The position numbers and the translations under genes are program-made. A DNA stretch of 64,000 nucleotides, from the NCBI RefSeq assembly GCF_900459405.1, contig NZ_UHFN01000007.1, positions 1,426,001 to 1,490,000 of the forward strand, read 5' to 3'. Position 1 is the stretch's first letter. Each line of letters begins with the position of its first letter. The notes beneath the pieces were generated by a model that worked only from the letters and a program-made list of their open reading frames with translations, was not told where the DNA came from and searched no databases. Of this stretch, positions 1 through 7,342 are shown one piece after another. This DNA comes from Streptococcus hyointestinalis. Its GTDB lineage: Bacteria > Bacillota > Bacilli > Lactobacillales > Streptococcaceae.

Positions 1-328
1 TACCCGCATTATCAAGCGTTAATTGCTGCTTTTCTTTGATAAATCTAGTATCTTTTTTTCGATCTTTTCGGATAGAATTGTGTTCCGTCCAATCTGTGAT
101 CACAATAACCCCTGTTTCAAACAAGATAATATAATCATTGTCAATTAAAAGTTTCATATCTTCTTTGGTTGTCCCTGTCAGACGCATTATTGTCTTAGGA
201 TTGCCAACAAAGCCATCATCATCCGCTTCTAAATTGAGAAAAAAGTAAAGTACCTTGCTTGTGGGAGGTAATTCCAAAAAGTCATCTGTCATAATAACTT
301 CTCTGCTAAACATTCTTCTTGTCGCCAT
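1..328 (-). CDS. Phage-type replisome organizer, N-terminal part (cut by window edge)
   Basis: The reading frame begins at an ATG at 328 and stays open to the left edge, so only the first ~109 residues are visible. The product starts MATRRMFSREV and contains LEADDDGFVGNP, the usual opening of DnaD-like replisome organizers of streptococcal phages and satellites, which load the host helicase at the element's origin. The first 23 bases overlap the end of the preceding small gene, suggesting translational coupling. A shorter start at 292 is possible but would drop the conserved MF-S-R-E opening. The C-terminal DnaD domain is outside the window. The family call rests on motif memory, not on a search. 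Confidence 0.75.
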   Translation of the reverse strand, partial: MATRRMFSREVIMTDDFLELPPTSKVLYFFLNLEADDDGFVGNPKTIMRLTGTTKEDMKLLIDNDYIILFETGVIVITDWTEHNSIRKDRKKDTRFIKEKQQLTLDNAG

Positions 329-536
329 AATCTGCCTCACGGTTCAAAAACATTGTTTCTAGCTCTTTGATATAGTGCTTTACTGTTGCCAATTCTTCTG
401 CCAATTCTTCCACAACCTCGGCAACGCTTATCAGCTCATCACCTAGCCTGTAATTGCCATCCTCAACCATATCAATAACGTTGTTCATTGCTGACATAGC
501 TTTGTCATGACTATCTAAAAACTCAATTAAATTCAT
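306..536 (-). CDS. Small acidic phage/satellite protein, unknown function
   Basis: A 76-residue acidic, probably all-helical protein of unknown function, with a Glu/Ala/Leu-rich helix at residues ~38-60 that could form a coiled coil. An AAGGAG ribosome binding site lies 6 bases before the ATG. It sits between a putative HTH protein and the replisome organizer, in the early operon of the island, and overlaps the organizer start by 23 bases. No family is recognised; expression as part of the operon is inferred from the tight packing. Confidence 0.65.
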   Translation of the reverse strand: MNLIEFLDSHDKAMSAMNNVIDMVEDGNYRLGDELISVAEVVEELAEELATVKHYIKELETMFLNREADYGDKKNV

Positions 537-547
537 TGTTCTACTCC

Positions 548-814
548 TTAATCTAAAGTCAAAAAGTTATAAACGTCACTTTTTCGATAATAGATTTTCT
601 TGCTATTCTCAAAAGGTGACTGGTAAATCTTTAAGCCTTGGCTCTCCCAACTTCTTAGCGTCGTTGAGCTGATATCTAGTTTCTTGAGTAATTCAGACCT
701 AGAAATTAAATCAAAGTCATCATTGTCTTTCTTAGCCAACTCTAGGCGTTTTGCTAGGTGCTCATCAATCTTAGTTAATAGCTCAAGCTCTGCTTCTTGT
801 GATAATAGTTGCAT
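548..814 (-). CDS. MerR/excisionase-like helix-turn-helix protein
   Basis: An 88-residue protein whose C-terminal half (ISRSELLKKLDISSTTLRSW, then a Y-x-x-SDVYNFL ending) looks like the winged helix of HTH_17/MerR-type excisionase-like proteins. The N-terminal ~35 residues are a charged helix. An AGGAGG ribosome binding site precedes the ATG. Such proteins in satellites and prophages act as excisionases or as small early regulators. Which applies here cannot be decided. Excision would fit the integrase at the other end of the segment. Confidence 0.65.
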   Translation of the reverse strand: MQLLSQEAELELLTKIDEHLAKRLELAKKDNDDFDLISRSELLKKLDISSTTLRSWESQGLKIYQSPFENSKKIYYRKSDVYNFLTLD

Positions 815-824
815 GGTTTACCTC

Positions 825-1022
825 CTAGTGTCTTTCAATCTGCATAACAGCGCCATAGCGTGCGCCTACGACCTCATCCCTAGGATTATCCTCCCTTGGT
901 TCTAATCGCTCACAATCAAGCGTTAAATAGCTCTCACGGCGTATTGCGACTATCAGCAAGACCATAGCCACCACAAAAAACACCAGGTAACCCATAGGAC
1001 TTAAATTCAATTCATCAATCAT
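825..1022 (-). CDS. Small single-span membrane protein, unknown
   Basis: A 65-residue protein with one clear membrane segment at residues ~8-26 (LSPMGYLVFFVVAMVLLIVA) followed by a charged cytoplasmic-type tail. The ATG overlaps the stop of the upstream gene by 8 bases and a GGAG ribosome binding site is present. Small membrane proteins of this sort are frequent in phage early regions, where some affect superinfection, but no role can be assigned. Confidence 0.55.
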   Translation of the reverse strand: MIDELNLSPMGYLVFFVVAMVLLIVAIRRESYLTLDCERLEPREDNPRDEVVGARYGAVMQIERH

Positions 1023-1227
1023 CTTGCATCAGCTCCTTTCTGTACTTGTCAGCAAGCTCTTTATGCTCGCTAATCAACTGTTGCAAAGCTCCTTTAGTCA
1101 AACCAATCAGTGGCGTTTCCATTTTGAGGGTGTCATTATCCCCTATAAGCTCTAATACTGTTACAAAATTGCTTAACTGACCGCATAGCGTTTCATAGTT
1201 TGCTAAAATATCATCTTTACTTGTCAT
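1015..1227 (-). CDS. Small hypothetical island protein (70 aa)
   Basis: A 70-residue, mainly helical protein without a recognised domain. It is packed between neighbours with overlaps of 11 and 8 bases, has an AGGAAAGG ribosome binding site, and so is most likely translated as part of the leftward early operon. It has no membrane segment, cysteine motif or HTH that can be seen by eye. Confidence 0.55.
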   Translation of the reverse strand: MTSKDDILANYETLCGQLSNFVTVLELIGDNDTLKMETPLIGLTKGALQQLISEHKELADKYRKELMQDD

Positions 1228-1729
1228 CTTGCATTGCCTTTCCTAGTGTAAACGGTTCGTCATTAGTCCATAAATCTAAAACGCTTGTCTTTTTCTTTTT
1301 AAACTTAGCTACGTCAACGGCGATAAGCCACCAGATATAATTCACTAGATCGTTGTCTTGTAACGGAAATGTCTGCCCTTGTGTCAAATTCTCAAGGTAA
1401 TCACTTAAGAACAGTTCACCATTGAAATAAAAATGAGGTTTCGCCCGTCCATTTGTTTCTTCTTGTAAGCTATAAGCCTTGACTTCTCTCCGTTCTAGCT
1501 CTTCGATAATATTCCTAATTGCTCTTTCTTTGAGCTGCTGTTCAATCTCTTCTTGACTTTGGATTTTGAGTTCAAATTCAGAAAAATCATTGTAAAGGTT
1601 ATCTAGATCATCAATCAAGCCCACTAGCTGCCGTTTAGCGCTCATATTCCTTAGACCTGTCAGACTGTCCTTGACTTCCTCTAGTCTGTCGGTAATTTGT
1701 GCTAGTCCGTCTATCGCTTTGTTTGCCAT
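1217..1729 (-). CDS. Hypothetical coiled-coil island protein
   Basis: A 170-residue protein of unknown function. Residues ~5-75 are rich in Leu/Glu/Lys with heptad-like spacing and probably form a coiled coil; the C-terminal half ends with a basic KKKK patch. The ATG at 1729 is preferred over an in-frame GTG at 1738 because it sits 8 bases after an AAGGAG ribosome binding site. It is the first gene of the block that leads to the replisome organizer. No family is recognised. Confidence 0.6.
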   Translation of the reverse strand: MANKAIDGLAQITDRLEEVKDSLTGLRNMSAKRQLVGLIDDLDNLYNDFSEFELKIQSQEEIEQQLKERAIRNIIEELERREVKAYSLQEETNGRAKPHFYFNGELFLSDYLENLTQGQTFPLQDNDLVNYIWWLIAVDVAKFKKKKTSVLDLWTNDEPFTLGKAMQDDK

Positions 1730-1744
1730 CTTAATCACTCCTTG

Positions 1745-1773
1745 TTTTCAAATCTCTTAAATCATGCTATAAT
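1745..1773 (+). promoter_or_regulatory. Promoter for a probable small RNA
   Basis: A TATAAT box at 1768-1773 is preceded by TG at the extended -10 position and, 17 bases upstream, by TTTTCA (1745-1750). It points rightward, away from the leftward genes on both sides, into a 90-base segment that ends in a strong terminator and holds no open frame. Confidence 0.6.
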
Positions 1774-1778
1774 AGTCT

Positions 1779-1808
1779 AAAATCCCTTTCATAACGGCTT
1801 GCCTGCTG
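1779..1808 (+). repeat. Direct repeat, copy 1 (in small-RNA candidate)
   Basis: Thirty bases that recur at 4123-4152 with two C/T differences; the last 18 (ATAACGGCTTGCCTGCTG) are identical. The copies lie 2.3 kb apart on the same strand, one near the start of the candidate small RNA and one in the leader of the integrase gene. Confidence 0.85.
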
Positions 1809-1870
1809 TTATGCTGTGATTTTAGTTCAGTTTAAAGGCTTGAAAAGTTGGCGCTCTCAAAGCCTTTTTT
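1780..1870 (+). ncRNA. Candidate small RNA of the island
   Basis: A transcript of about 90 bases is bounded by an extended -10 promoter and by a Rho-independent terminator at 1834-1870. It codes for nothing obvious. Bases 1779-1808 match 28 of 30 positions of the integrase leader (4123-4152). It lies antisense to the gap between the BRO antirepressor gene and the coiled-coil gene. Transcription is inferred from signals only; the alternative is a leftover duplicated leader plus the terminator of something now lost. Confidence 0.5.
1834..1870 (+). terminator. Rho-independent terminator
   Basis: AAAGGCTT (1834-1841) pairs with AAGCCTTT (1860-1867) and is followed by a T run on the + strand. The orientation fits the small-RNA candidate rather than the leftward antirepressor gene, though read on the other strand it could also help to end that transcript. 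Confidence 0.75.
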
Positions 1871-1877
1871 GTTTTGC

Positions 1878-2480
1878 TCATTTTTGAGCATAACTCAACG
1901 TGTATTGTGTAAAGTCAACCTTACCCATCATCACGCTAGCAAAAGTGTGCATTTTTCTAATCTCTGTCAGCTTATCCGCTCTAGTATCAGCATCTAATAG
2001 CGCCTGTGCTAGTCTGTCCAAATAGTCACATTCTGCATCTACGCTGATACGTGGTTGTGAGGGGTGCGGTGCGTGGGATACTAGCTCACCCTGCATATAG
2101 TAGCCGTTCAAGCGGATTTCTTTTAGGACTTGCTTCACATATTTTCTAAATTCTTTGGCTAGTGGTTTACTAGAGCGCATAAGCACTTCATATAGACCAT
2201 GTTCAGTTAAGAACCAAACCTGCTGACTACTACGAAAATTTTTCGTAGTACTACCCATAATAGAGGTAGCGGTATCCATAAAAGGGATACCTTTTAGTTT
2301 TTCGTCTTCATCAACCAGCTTCAACATAGTAGCTGTGTCATAATATCCTTGACTAGTCTTTTTGTAATCAATCATTTCAGCAACGTCTCTGGCTAAAAAT
2401 AAAGGCTCTTGATTATCTCCGTAGATATTTAACGGGTGACCGTTGAAAACTGTTGATGTAATAACTTGTAAATGTTCCAT
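1878..2480 (-). CDS. BRO-N domain phage antirepressor-like protein
   Basis: A 200-residue protein with a BRO-N domain over residues ~8-125: an N-terminal strand region, PLFLARDVAEMIDYK, then WFLTEHGLYEVLMRSSKPLA and FRKYVKQVLKEIR, the hallmark pattern of phage antirepressors. These bind DNA or the CI-like repressor and relieve repression in phages and satellites. The C-terminal ~70 residues are a short, unrecognised region instead of a full KilA-C or ANT domain. It lies directly downstream of the Cro-like gene in the early leftward operon. The BRO-N assignment is confident; the role in induction is inferred. Confidence 0.8.
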   Translation of the reverse strand: MEHLQVITSTVFNGHPLNIYGDNQEPLFLARDVAEMIDYKKTSQGYYDTATMLKLVDEDEKLKGIPFMDTATSIMGSTTKNFRSSQQVWFLTEHGLYEVLMRSSKPLAKEFRKYVKQVLKEIRLNGYYMQGELVSHAPHPSQPRISVDAECDYLDRLAQALLDADTRADKLTEIRKMHTFASVMMGKVDFTQYTLSYAQK

Positions 2481-2564
2481 ATTATTTACCTCTCTGTTCT
2501 ATGTTTTACTGTTTTCTACTGTATCCGCTATACCATAAAATCACCGCCTTTCATTCTCACGCGC

Positions 2565-2605
2565 TTATGCAAATTCTGCATAAACTTTTAGACAAAAATG
2601 TCTAA
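2565..2605. other. Two adjacent perfect hairpins
   Basis: TTATGCA/TGCATAA (2565-2583) and TTAGACA/TGTCTAA (2588-2605) are two 7-bp stems side by side between the Cro-like gene, whose stop codon lies in the second stem, and the antirepressor gene. Neither is followed by a long T run, so they may attenuate or protect the mRNA rather than end it. Confidence 0.5.
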
Positions 2606-2787
2606 TAGTCCTCTGCTAGCCATTCCATAGCCTTAGCATAGACACTATTTTTTACTTCTCCGCCGTTTACCAGCTTGCGGTAAGTAACCTGTGTCACTCC
2701 GATTTCTTCGCCCGCTTTTTTGGCTGTTAGCTGTTTGTCAGCCTGTTTGCGGCGGATTGCCTTAGCTTGGTTTGAGGTAATAAGCAT
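2602..2787 (-). CDS. Cro-like helix-turn-helix regulator
   Basis: A 61-residue protein made almost wholly of one HTH fold: TAKKAGEEIGVTQVTYRKLV spans helices 2 and 3 of an XRE/Cro-type domain. It is divergent from the CI-like repressor and shares its operator region, the classic lytic-side position. The GGAGC ribosome binding site lies 8 bases before the ATG. It probably represses the repressor promoter and helps to start the early operon; an excisionase-like role is the main alternative. Confidence 0.7.
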   Translation of the reverse strand: MLITSNQAKAIRRKQADKQLTAKKAGEEIGVTQVTYRKLVNGGEVKNSVYAKAMEWLAEDY

Positions 2788-2806
2788 GTTATCAGCTCCT
2801 TTCTAA

Positions 2807-2883
2807 CTAACATTATTTGTTAGTGATTATATTTTACTAACTTTATTTGTTATTGTCAACTATGAAATAACAAAAAATGTTAA
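2807..2883. promoter_or_regulatory. Three-operator control region of the lysogeny switch
   Basis: Three inverted repeats of the form TAAC-N7-GTTA are centred on 2815, 2845 and 2875, exactly 30 bp apart. The middle one (2837-2853) fills precisely the 17-bp spacer between TTGACA (2854-2859) and TAAAAT (2831-2836) of the leftward promoter. The left one covers that promoter's start region. The right one lies just upstream of the rightward -35. The arrangement recalls a lambda-type operator triplet, with three helical turns between sites. Binding by the repressor is inferred. Confidence 0.8.
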
Positions 2884-2888
2884 AAACC

Positions 2889-2917
2889 TTGAAAAATCAT
2901 CCTTTTTTCTATATAAT
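2889..2917 (+). promoter_or_regulatory. Promoter of the CI-like repressor
   Basis: TTGAAA (2889-2894), a 17-bp spacer and TATAAT (2912-2917) drive the repressor gene, which starts 21 bases further on behind a GAGG ribosome binding site. The third operator ends 6 bp upstream of the -35, a position compatible with autoregulation. Confidence 0.8.
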
Positions 2918-2938
2918 GAGTTTTGAGGTTAATAAGCT

Positions 2939-3499
2939 ATGAACAGACTAAAAGAATTAAGACAAGAAAAAAAAGCTAAGCAAGAAGACTTAGCAGAAGT
3001 TGCTGGAGTGTCAGCGATGACTATATCACGCTGGGAAAATGGAGAAAGCACTATAAAATCAGACAAAGCTCAGAAACTCGCAGATTTTTTCAATGTCCCT
3101 GTTGCTTATCTTTTGAATTTTACAGATGATAGGACATTTGGTTATATCGATGATGATAACACTCAAGAGTTAATAGAAATGGGGCAAGAATACGCTAAAT
3201 ATTATCTAAAAGACAAAACACTAGAGCAATTTGAAAACCTAATAAAGAAAAATACCAATATTTCCGAATTGTCAAAAATTGATGAAAATGGACTTTTTTC
3301 ATCAGTTGACCCCTCCTATATTGTTCATCTAAAAATAACTGATATTTACCAATTGCTCGCATTAGCTCCTAGAGAATACCAACAAATCATATTAGCTTGG
3401 TCTTGTCTAACCTATGATGAGCAAATGAAAATGTTGGATATGCTAAACCGCTTAATAGGTCAAAAATTTAGCGATAATAACCAAAACGAGACTAATTAA
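2939..3499 (+). CDS. CI-like XRE-family repressor
   Basis: A 186-residue protein with an N-terminal XRE HTH domain (residues ~2-58; KQEDLAEVAGVSAMTISRWE is the HTH) followed by an unrecognised C-terminal half. That half shows no LexA-type Ser-Lys protease motif, so induction probably works through an antirepressor rather than RecA-driven self-cleavage; the BRO protein encoded nearby fits. The gene is divergent from the Cro-like gene and faces the integrase. It probably keeps the island's early genes off. Confidence 0.8.
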   Translation: MNRLKELRQEKKAKQEDLAEVAGVSAMTISRWENGESTIKSDKAQKLADFFNVPVAYLLNFTDDRTFGYIDDDNTQELIEMGQEYAKYYLKDKTLEQFENLIKKNTNISELSKIDENGLFSSVDPSYIVHLKITDIYQLLALAPREYQQIILAWSCLTYDEQMKMLDMLNRLIGQKFSDNNQNETN

Positions 3500-3584
3500 G
3501 CCACAAAAAAACACTAGCCCCCGCTACTGGTTCGACATATGTTTACCCCACTTTGCGCTACTTTCGCATACTTGACCTTTCCCC

Positions 3585-3613
3585 TTTACAAATAACCCAA
3601 ATAGCGATACAAT
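3585..3613 (+). promoter_or_regulatory. Promoter of the antisense antitoxin RNA
   Basis: TTTACA (3585-3590), 17 bp, TACAAT (3608-3613) point rightward into a non-coding segment that ends at the shared terminator of the toxin gene. The predicted start is near 3620. Confidence 0.7.
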
Positions 3614-3619
3614 GGACAT

Positions 3620-3742
3620 AGAAAAAGGGACTGCTGCAAACAGTCCCTCATGGTAACGCCGTTTAAGACGGCTAGCCGTGCCAAAAATTTTAGTTATTAA
3701 AATAACCGTCCTTGGCTCTGCTAAAAGTTAGGACGGTCTTTT
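3620..3742 (+). ncRNA. Candidate type I antitoxin RNA
   Basis: A ~120-base RNA with a clear promoter, an internal hairpin (GGGACTG 3627-3633 with CAGTCCC 3641-3647) and a terminator at 3704-3742. It converges on the toxin gene and overlaps the 3' end of the toxin mRNA if that transcript reads past the shared terminator, the geometry of RatA/TxpA-like and Fst-like type I systems. No peptide of note is encoded. Its existence is inferred from signals and from the partner toxin. Confidence 0.6.
3704..3742. terminator. Bidirectional terminator shared by toxin and antitoxin RNAs
   Basis: ACCGTCCT near 3705-3712 pairs with AGGACGGT near 3730-3737, with T-rich tails on both strands. It would end the rightward antisense RNA and probably also the leftward toxin mRNA, which would leave the two RNAs with complementary 3' stems. 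Confidence 0.75.
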
Positions 3743-3747
3743 TAATG

Positions 3748-3825
3748 TCATTTTTTATTGTTCATGATTGTTGCGACCAATACGCCAAAGGCTATCATCA
3801 GCGACAACGCTTCATAAACAGACAC
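3748..3825 (-). CDS. Hol-Tox-like 25-residue type I toxin
   Basis: A GTG start at 3825 follows AGAAAGGAG by about 10 bases and gives a 25-residue peptide: a short VSVYEALS head, a hydrophobic span LMIAFGVLVATIM and an NNKK tail. This matches the putative holin-like toxin (Hol-Tox) peptides common between repressor and integrase genes in streptococcal prophages and satellites. It probably inserts in the membrane and maintains the element together with the convergent antisense RNA. It is too short for ordinary gene finders. Family recognition is confident; toxicity is inferred. Confidence 0.8.
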   Translation of the reverse strand: MSVYEALSLMIAFGVLVATIMNNKK

Positions 3826-3929
3826 CGCCTGTTATCTCCTTTCTGTTGGATTTTGTGACTTACATACATAAGCACCACCCCCAAACTAGAGACACGGCAA
3901 ACCGCCTTTTACTTTGTTACCTTGACTTT

Positions 3930-3958
3930 AGTATAGCATAGCTTGCTAGCTCTGCCAA
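3930..3958 (-). promoter_or_regulatory. Promoter of the toxin mRNA
   Basis: Read leftward: TTGGCA (complement of 3953-3958), a 17-bp spacer, TATACT (complement of 3930-3935). The start near 3923 leaves a ~100-base leader before the toxin GTG, as expected for type I toxins whose leaders fold and delay translation. Confidence 0.75.
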
Positions 3959-4037
3959 CATGCTACTTGAAAAAACTTGATTTTTTACCACGTCCTAGAA
4001 CGCTCATATTTGCCTTTTAAACGCCTTTAGCTCGTGG

Positions 4038-4046
4038 TGGTATAAT
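4038..4046 (+). promoter_or_regulatory. Extended -10 promoter of the integrase
   Basis: TGGTATAAT (TGn plus TATAAT at 4041-4046) without a good -35. It would give a ~120-base leader for the integrase mRNA, which contains a hairpin AGGGCT/AGCCCT (about 4077-4097) and then the 30-base repeat. Confidence 0.55.
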
Positions 4047-4122
4047 TTACCCACAAGATAGATGAAACGCTAAAATAGGGCTATTCTCGTAAGCCCTCGC
4101 ATGATATAACCAATCTTAACTT

Positions 4123-4152
4123 AAAATCCTTTTTATAACGGCTTGCCTGCTG
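4123..4152 (+). repeat. Direct repeat, copy 2 (in integrase leader)
   Basis: Same 30-base unit as at 1779-1808 with two transitions. It ends 20 bases before the integrase ATG and includes a TTG that could be mistaken for an upstream start codon at 4143. Confidence 0.85.
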
Positions 4153-4172
4153 ATGTTTTAGAAAGGTTTATC

Positions 4173-5336
4173 ATGAATATCAAAGAATACAAAAAGAAAA
4201 ACGGTGCTATCGTGTACCGTGCTAGTGTCTATCTCGGCGTGGATGCCATGACTGGTAAGAAAGCTCGTACAACGGTCACGGCTACAACTAAAAAAGCCTG
4301 CAAAGTAAAGGCTCGTGAAGCGATTAACACTTTTATCGCCAATGGATCAACCGTCAAGAAAAAAATAGCGGTTGTCACCTATCAAGAACTGGTTGATTTA
4401 TGGTGGGACAGCTATAAAAACACCGTCAAACCCAACACCCGCCAATCTATGAAAGGGCTGATAAGGGTTCACCTATTGCCTGTTTTTGGTGATTATAAGG
4501 TGGATAAGCTCACCACGCCAATCATACAGCAACAAGTCAATAAATGGGCTGACAAGGCAAATAGAGGGGTTAAGGGCGCATTTGCTAACTATTCCTTACT
4601 GCATAACATGAATAAGCGTATCTTAAAATATGCTGTATCCATGCAAATCATAGGGCACAATCCCGCTAATGATGTCATCGTTCCACGTAAGCAGCAGAAA
4701 GAAAAGACCAAAATCAAGTACCTAGACAACAAAGAACTGAAACAGTTCCTTGATTATCTGGATACGCTCGACCAATCCAACTATCAAAACCTCTTTGATG
4801 TTGTCCTGTACAAGCTATTATTAGCCACTGGCTGCCGCATAGGTGAGGCGCTCGCTCTTGAGTGGTCTGATATTGACCTAGAAAACGGTATTATCAGCAT
4901 TACCAAAACGCTCAACCGTCAGCAGGAGGTCAACTCACCCAAATCTAAAGCGGGATACCGTGATATTCCCATAGACAAGGCGACCTTACTCATGCTGAAA
5001 CAGTACAAAAAACGTCAGCAAGTGCAATCTTGGCAACTAGGACGCTCTGAAACCGTGGTGTTCTCTGTCTTTACTGAAAAGTACGCCTATGCATCCAAAC
5101 TTAGAAAGCGCCTTGACAAGCATTTTAAGGCTGCTGGAGTAACCAACGTATGCTTTCATGGTTTCCGCCACACGCACACAACCATGATGTTATACGCCAA
5201 TACCAGCCCCAAAGATGTACAGTACAGACTAGGGCACGCCAACCTTATGATGACAGAAAACACCTACTGGCACACAAACAAAGACAACGCTAAAAAAGCT
5301 GTCTCAAATTATGAAACAGCCATCAATAATCTGTAA
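4173..5336 (+). CDS. int: Tyrosine-recombinase integrase of the island
   Basis: A 387-residue integrase: an N-terminal AP2-like arm-binding region (MNIKEYKKKNG...), a core-binding SAM-like domain at residues ~60-150, and a catalytic domain from ~165. The catalytic set is visible: Arg in TGCRIGEAL, His-x-x-Arg in HGFRHTHTT, His in LGHANLMM and the Tyr in NTYWH. The ATG at 4173 is chosen over an in-frame TTG at 4143 because GAAAGG lies 7 bases before it. The gene ends 147 bp from the eno stop codon, so the attachment site is probably in the eno 3' region. It resembles integrases of ICEs, prophages and phage satellites. Confidence 0.93.
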   Translation: MNIKEYKKKNGAIVYRASVYLGVDAMTGKKARTTVTATTKKACKVKAREAINTFIANGSTVKKKIAVVTYQELVDLWWDSYKNTVKPNTRQSMKGLIRVHLLPVFGDYKVDKLTTPIIQQQVNKWADKANRGVKGAFANYSLLHNMNKRILKYAVSMQIIGHNPANDVIVPRKQQKEKTKIKYLDNKELKQFLDYLDTLDQSNYQNLFDVVLYKLLLATGCRIGEALALEWSDIDLENGIISITKTLNRQQEVNSPKSKAGYRDIPIDKATLLMLKQYKKRQQVQSWQLGRSETVVFSVFTEKYAYASKLRKRLDKHFKAAGVTNVCFHGFRHTHTTMMLYANTSPKDVQYRLGHANLMMTENTYWHTNKDNAKKAVSNYETAINNL

Positions 5337-5360
5337 AGGGTATCGCTTAGCGATTACCCT
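5337..5360 (+). terminator. Hairpin just after the integrase
   Basis: AGGGTA-TCGC pairs with GCGA-TACCCT with one bulged T, starting one base after the int stop codon. The downstream sequence has only a weak T tract, so termination may be partial. The region could also contain integrase-binding sequence near the island end. Confidence 0.5.
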
Positions 5361-5411
5361 CTTACTAAACCTAAAATCAGCAAAGGGTAGTTAAAAGGGT
5401 AACTAAAACAG

Positions 5412-5446
5412 AAAAAGCACCTTAGAAATAGGCTCTAAAGTGCTTT
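5412..5446 (-). terminator. Terminator of eno
   Basis: AAAGCAC and TTAG arms pair with CTAA and GTGCTTT, and the leftward strand continues into a T-rich tail. It lies about 40 bp beyond the eno stop codon and separates eno from the incoming integrase transcript. Confidence 0.7.
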
Positions 5447-5483
5447 ATAACAAGGTTTTACACCTCATCAATCTGTAAACAGA

Positions 5484-6794
<1,311 letters not shown>

Positions 6795-6820
6795 TTATGA
6801 GTTATATTTTTTACATGTTA

Positions 6821-6849
6821 ATAATACCACAATCTTGCTGTAATAACAA
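6821..6849 (-). promoter_or_regulatory. Promoter of eno
   Basis: Read leftward: TTGTTA (6844-6849), 17 bp, TATTAT (6821-6826) with the extended TGG before it. The leader is short, about 32 bases. Confidence 0.75.
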
Positions 6850-6860
6850 GAAAAAAACTA

Positions 6861-6876
6861 TAGAAAGCGCTTTTAT
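6861..6876. promoter_or_regulatory. cre-like CcpA site upstream of eno
   Basis: GAAAGCGCTTTT (6863-6874) is an almost perfect palindrome close to the cre consensus and lies 12 bp upstream of the eno -35, the position seen where CcpA activates glycolytic genes. Assignment is by consensus only. Confidence 0.5.
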
Positions 6877-6994
6877 AAATGAGTTGTTCTCTTTTTGTGA
6901 CATTATCCTTGACTTTTGGCTTTCATTTCTGCTTTTTTGGCTTTTTTTCGTTATAGTTTGTTAGTTTCTATATAGTATGTGTTATACTATACTT

Positions 6995-7291
6995 ATGAAA
7001 AGTTACGGAATAGATTTTAGAAAACGAGTTATTAATTATGTAGAGGCTGGTCATTCCAAAAAAGAAACGTGTCAGTTATTTGGAATTAGCACTAATACAC
7101 TGTATCTGTGGGAGAAACAACTCAAAGAACTAGGTCATTTGGAGCGCCAAAAAAGAAAACCAAGCCCTCGCAAATTGCCATTGGATAAGTTAGAAGCCTA
7201 TGTCAAGGAACATCCAGATGCTTTCTTAAGGGAAATTGCAGAGCATTTTGACTGTAGTATTCCCTCAGTTTGGGCTGCCTTAAAAAACTGA
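6995..7291 (+). CDS. IS630 transposase, N-terminal frame (HTH part)
   Basis: A 98-residue product starting MKSYGIDFRKRV with a helix-turn-helix (SKKETCQLFGISTNTLYLWE) that binds the element ends. It stops at a TGA right after a run of six A bases, A-AAA-AAC in frame, a classical -1 slippery heptamer. IS630-type elements often join two frames by slippage, so this is either a programmed or an inactivating frameshift. The ATG at 6995 is preferred over 6977 because it matches the family start. Confidence 0.8.
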   Translation: MKSYGIDFRKRVINYVEAGHSKKETCQLFGISTNTLYLWEKQLKELGHLERQKRKPSPRKLPLDKLEAYVKEHPDAFLREIAEHFDCSIPSVWAALKN

Positions 7292-7342
7292 ACATCACTT
7301 TAAAAAAAGACCACAACCTATAAAGAACAAGATAGCGAAAAG

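Noticed and set aside
4143..4172. Upstream TTG start for the integrase
   Set aside because: It falls in the 30-base repeat and has no ribosome binding site, while the ATG at 4173 has GAAAGG at the right distance and matches the usual integrase start.
5337..5483. Attachment-site core of the island
   Set aside because: A core is likely here, but the other end of the island is outside the window, so no matching copy can be shown.
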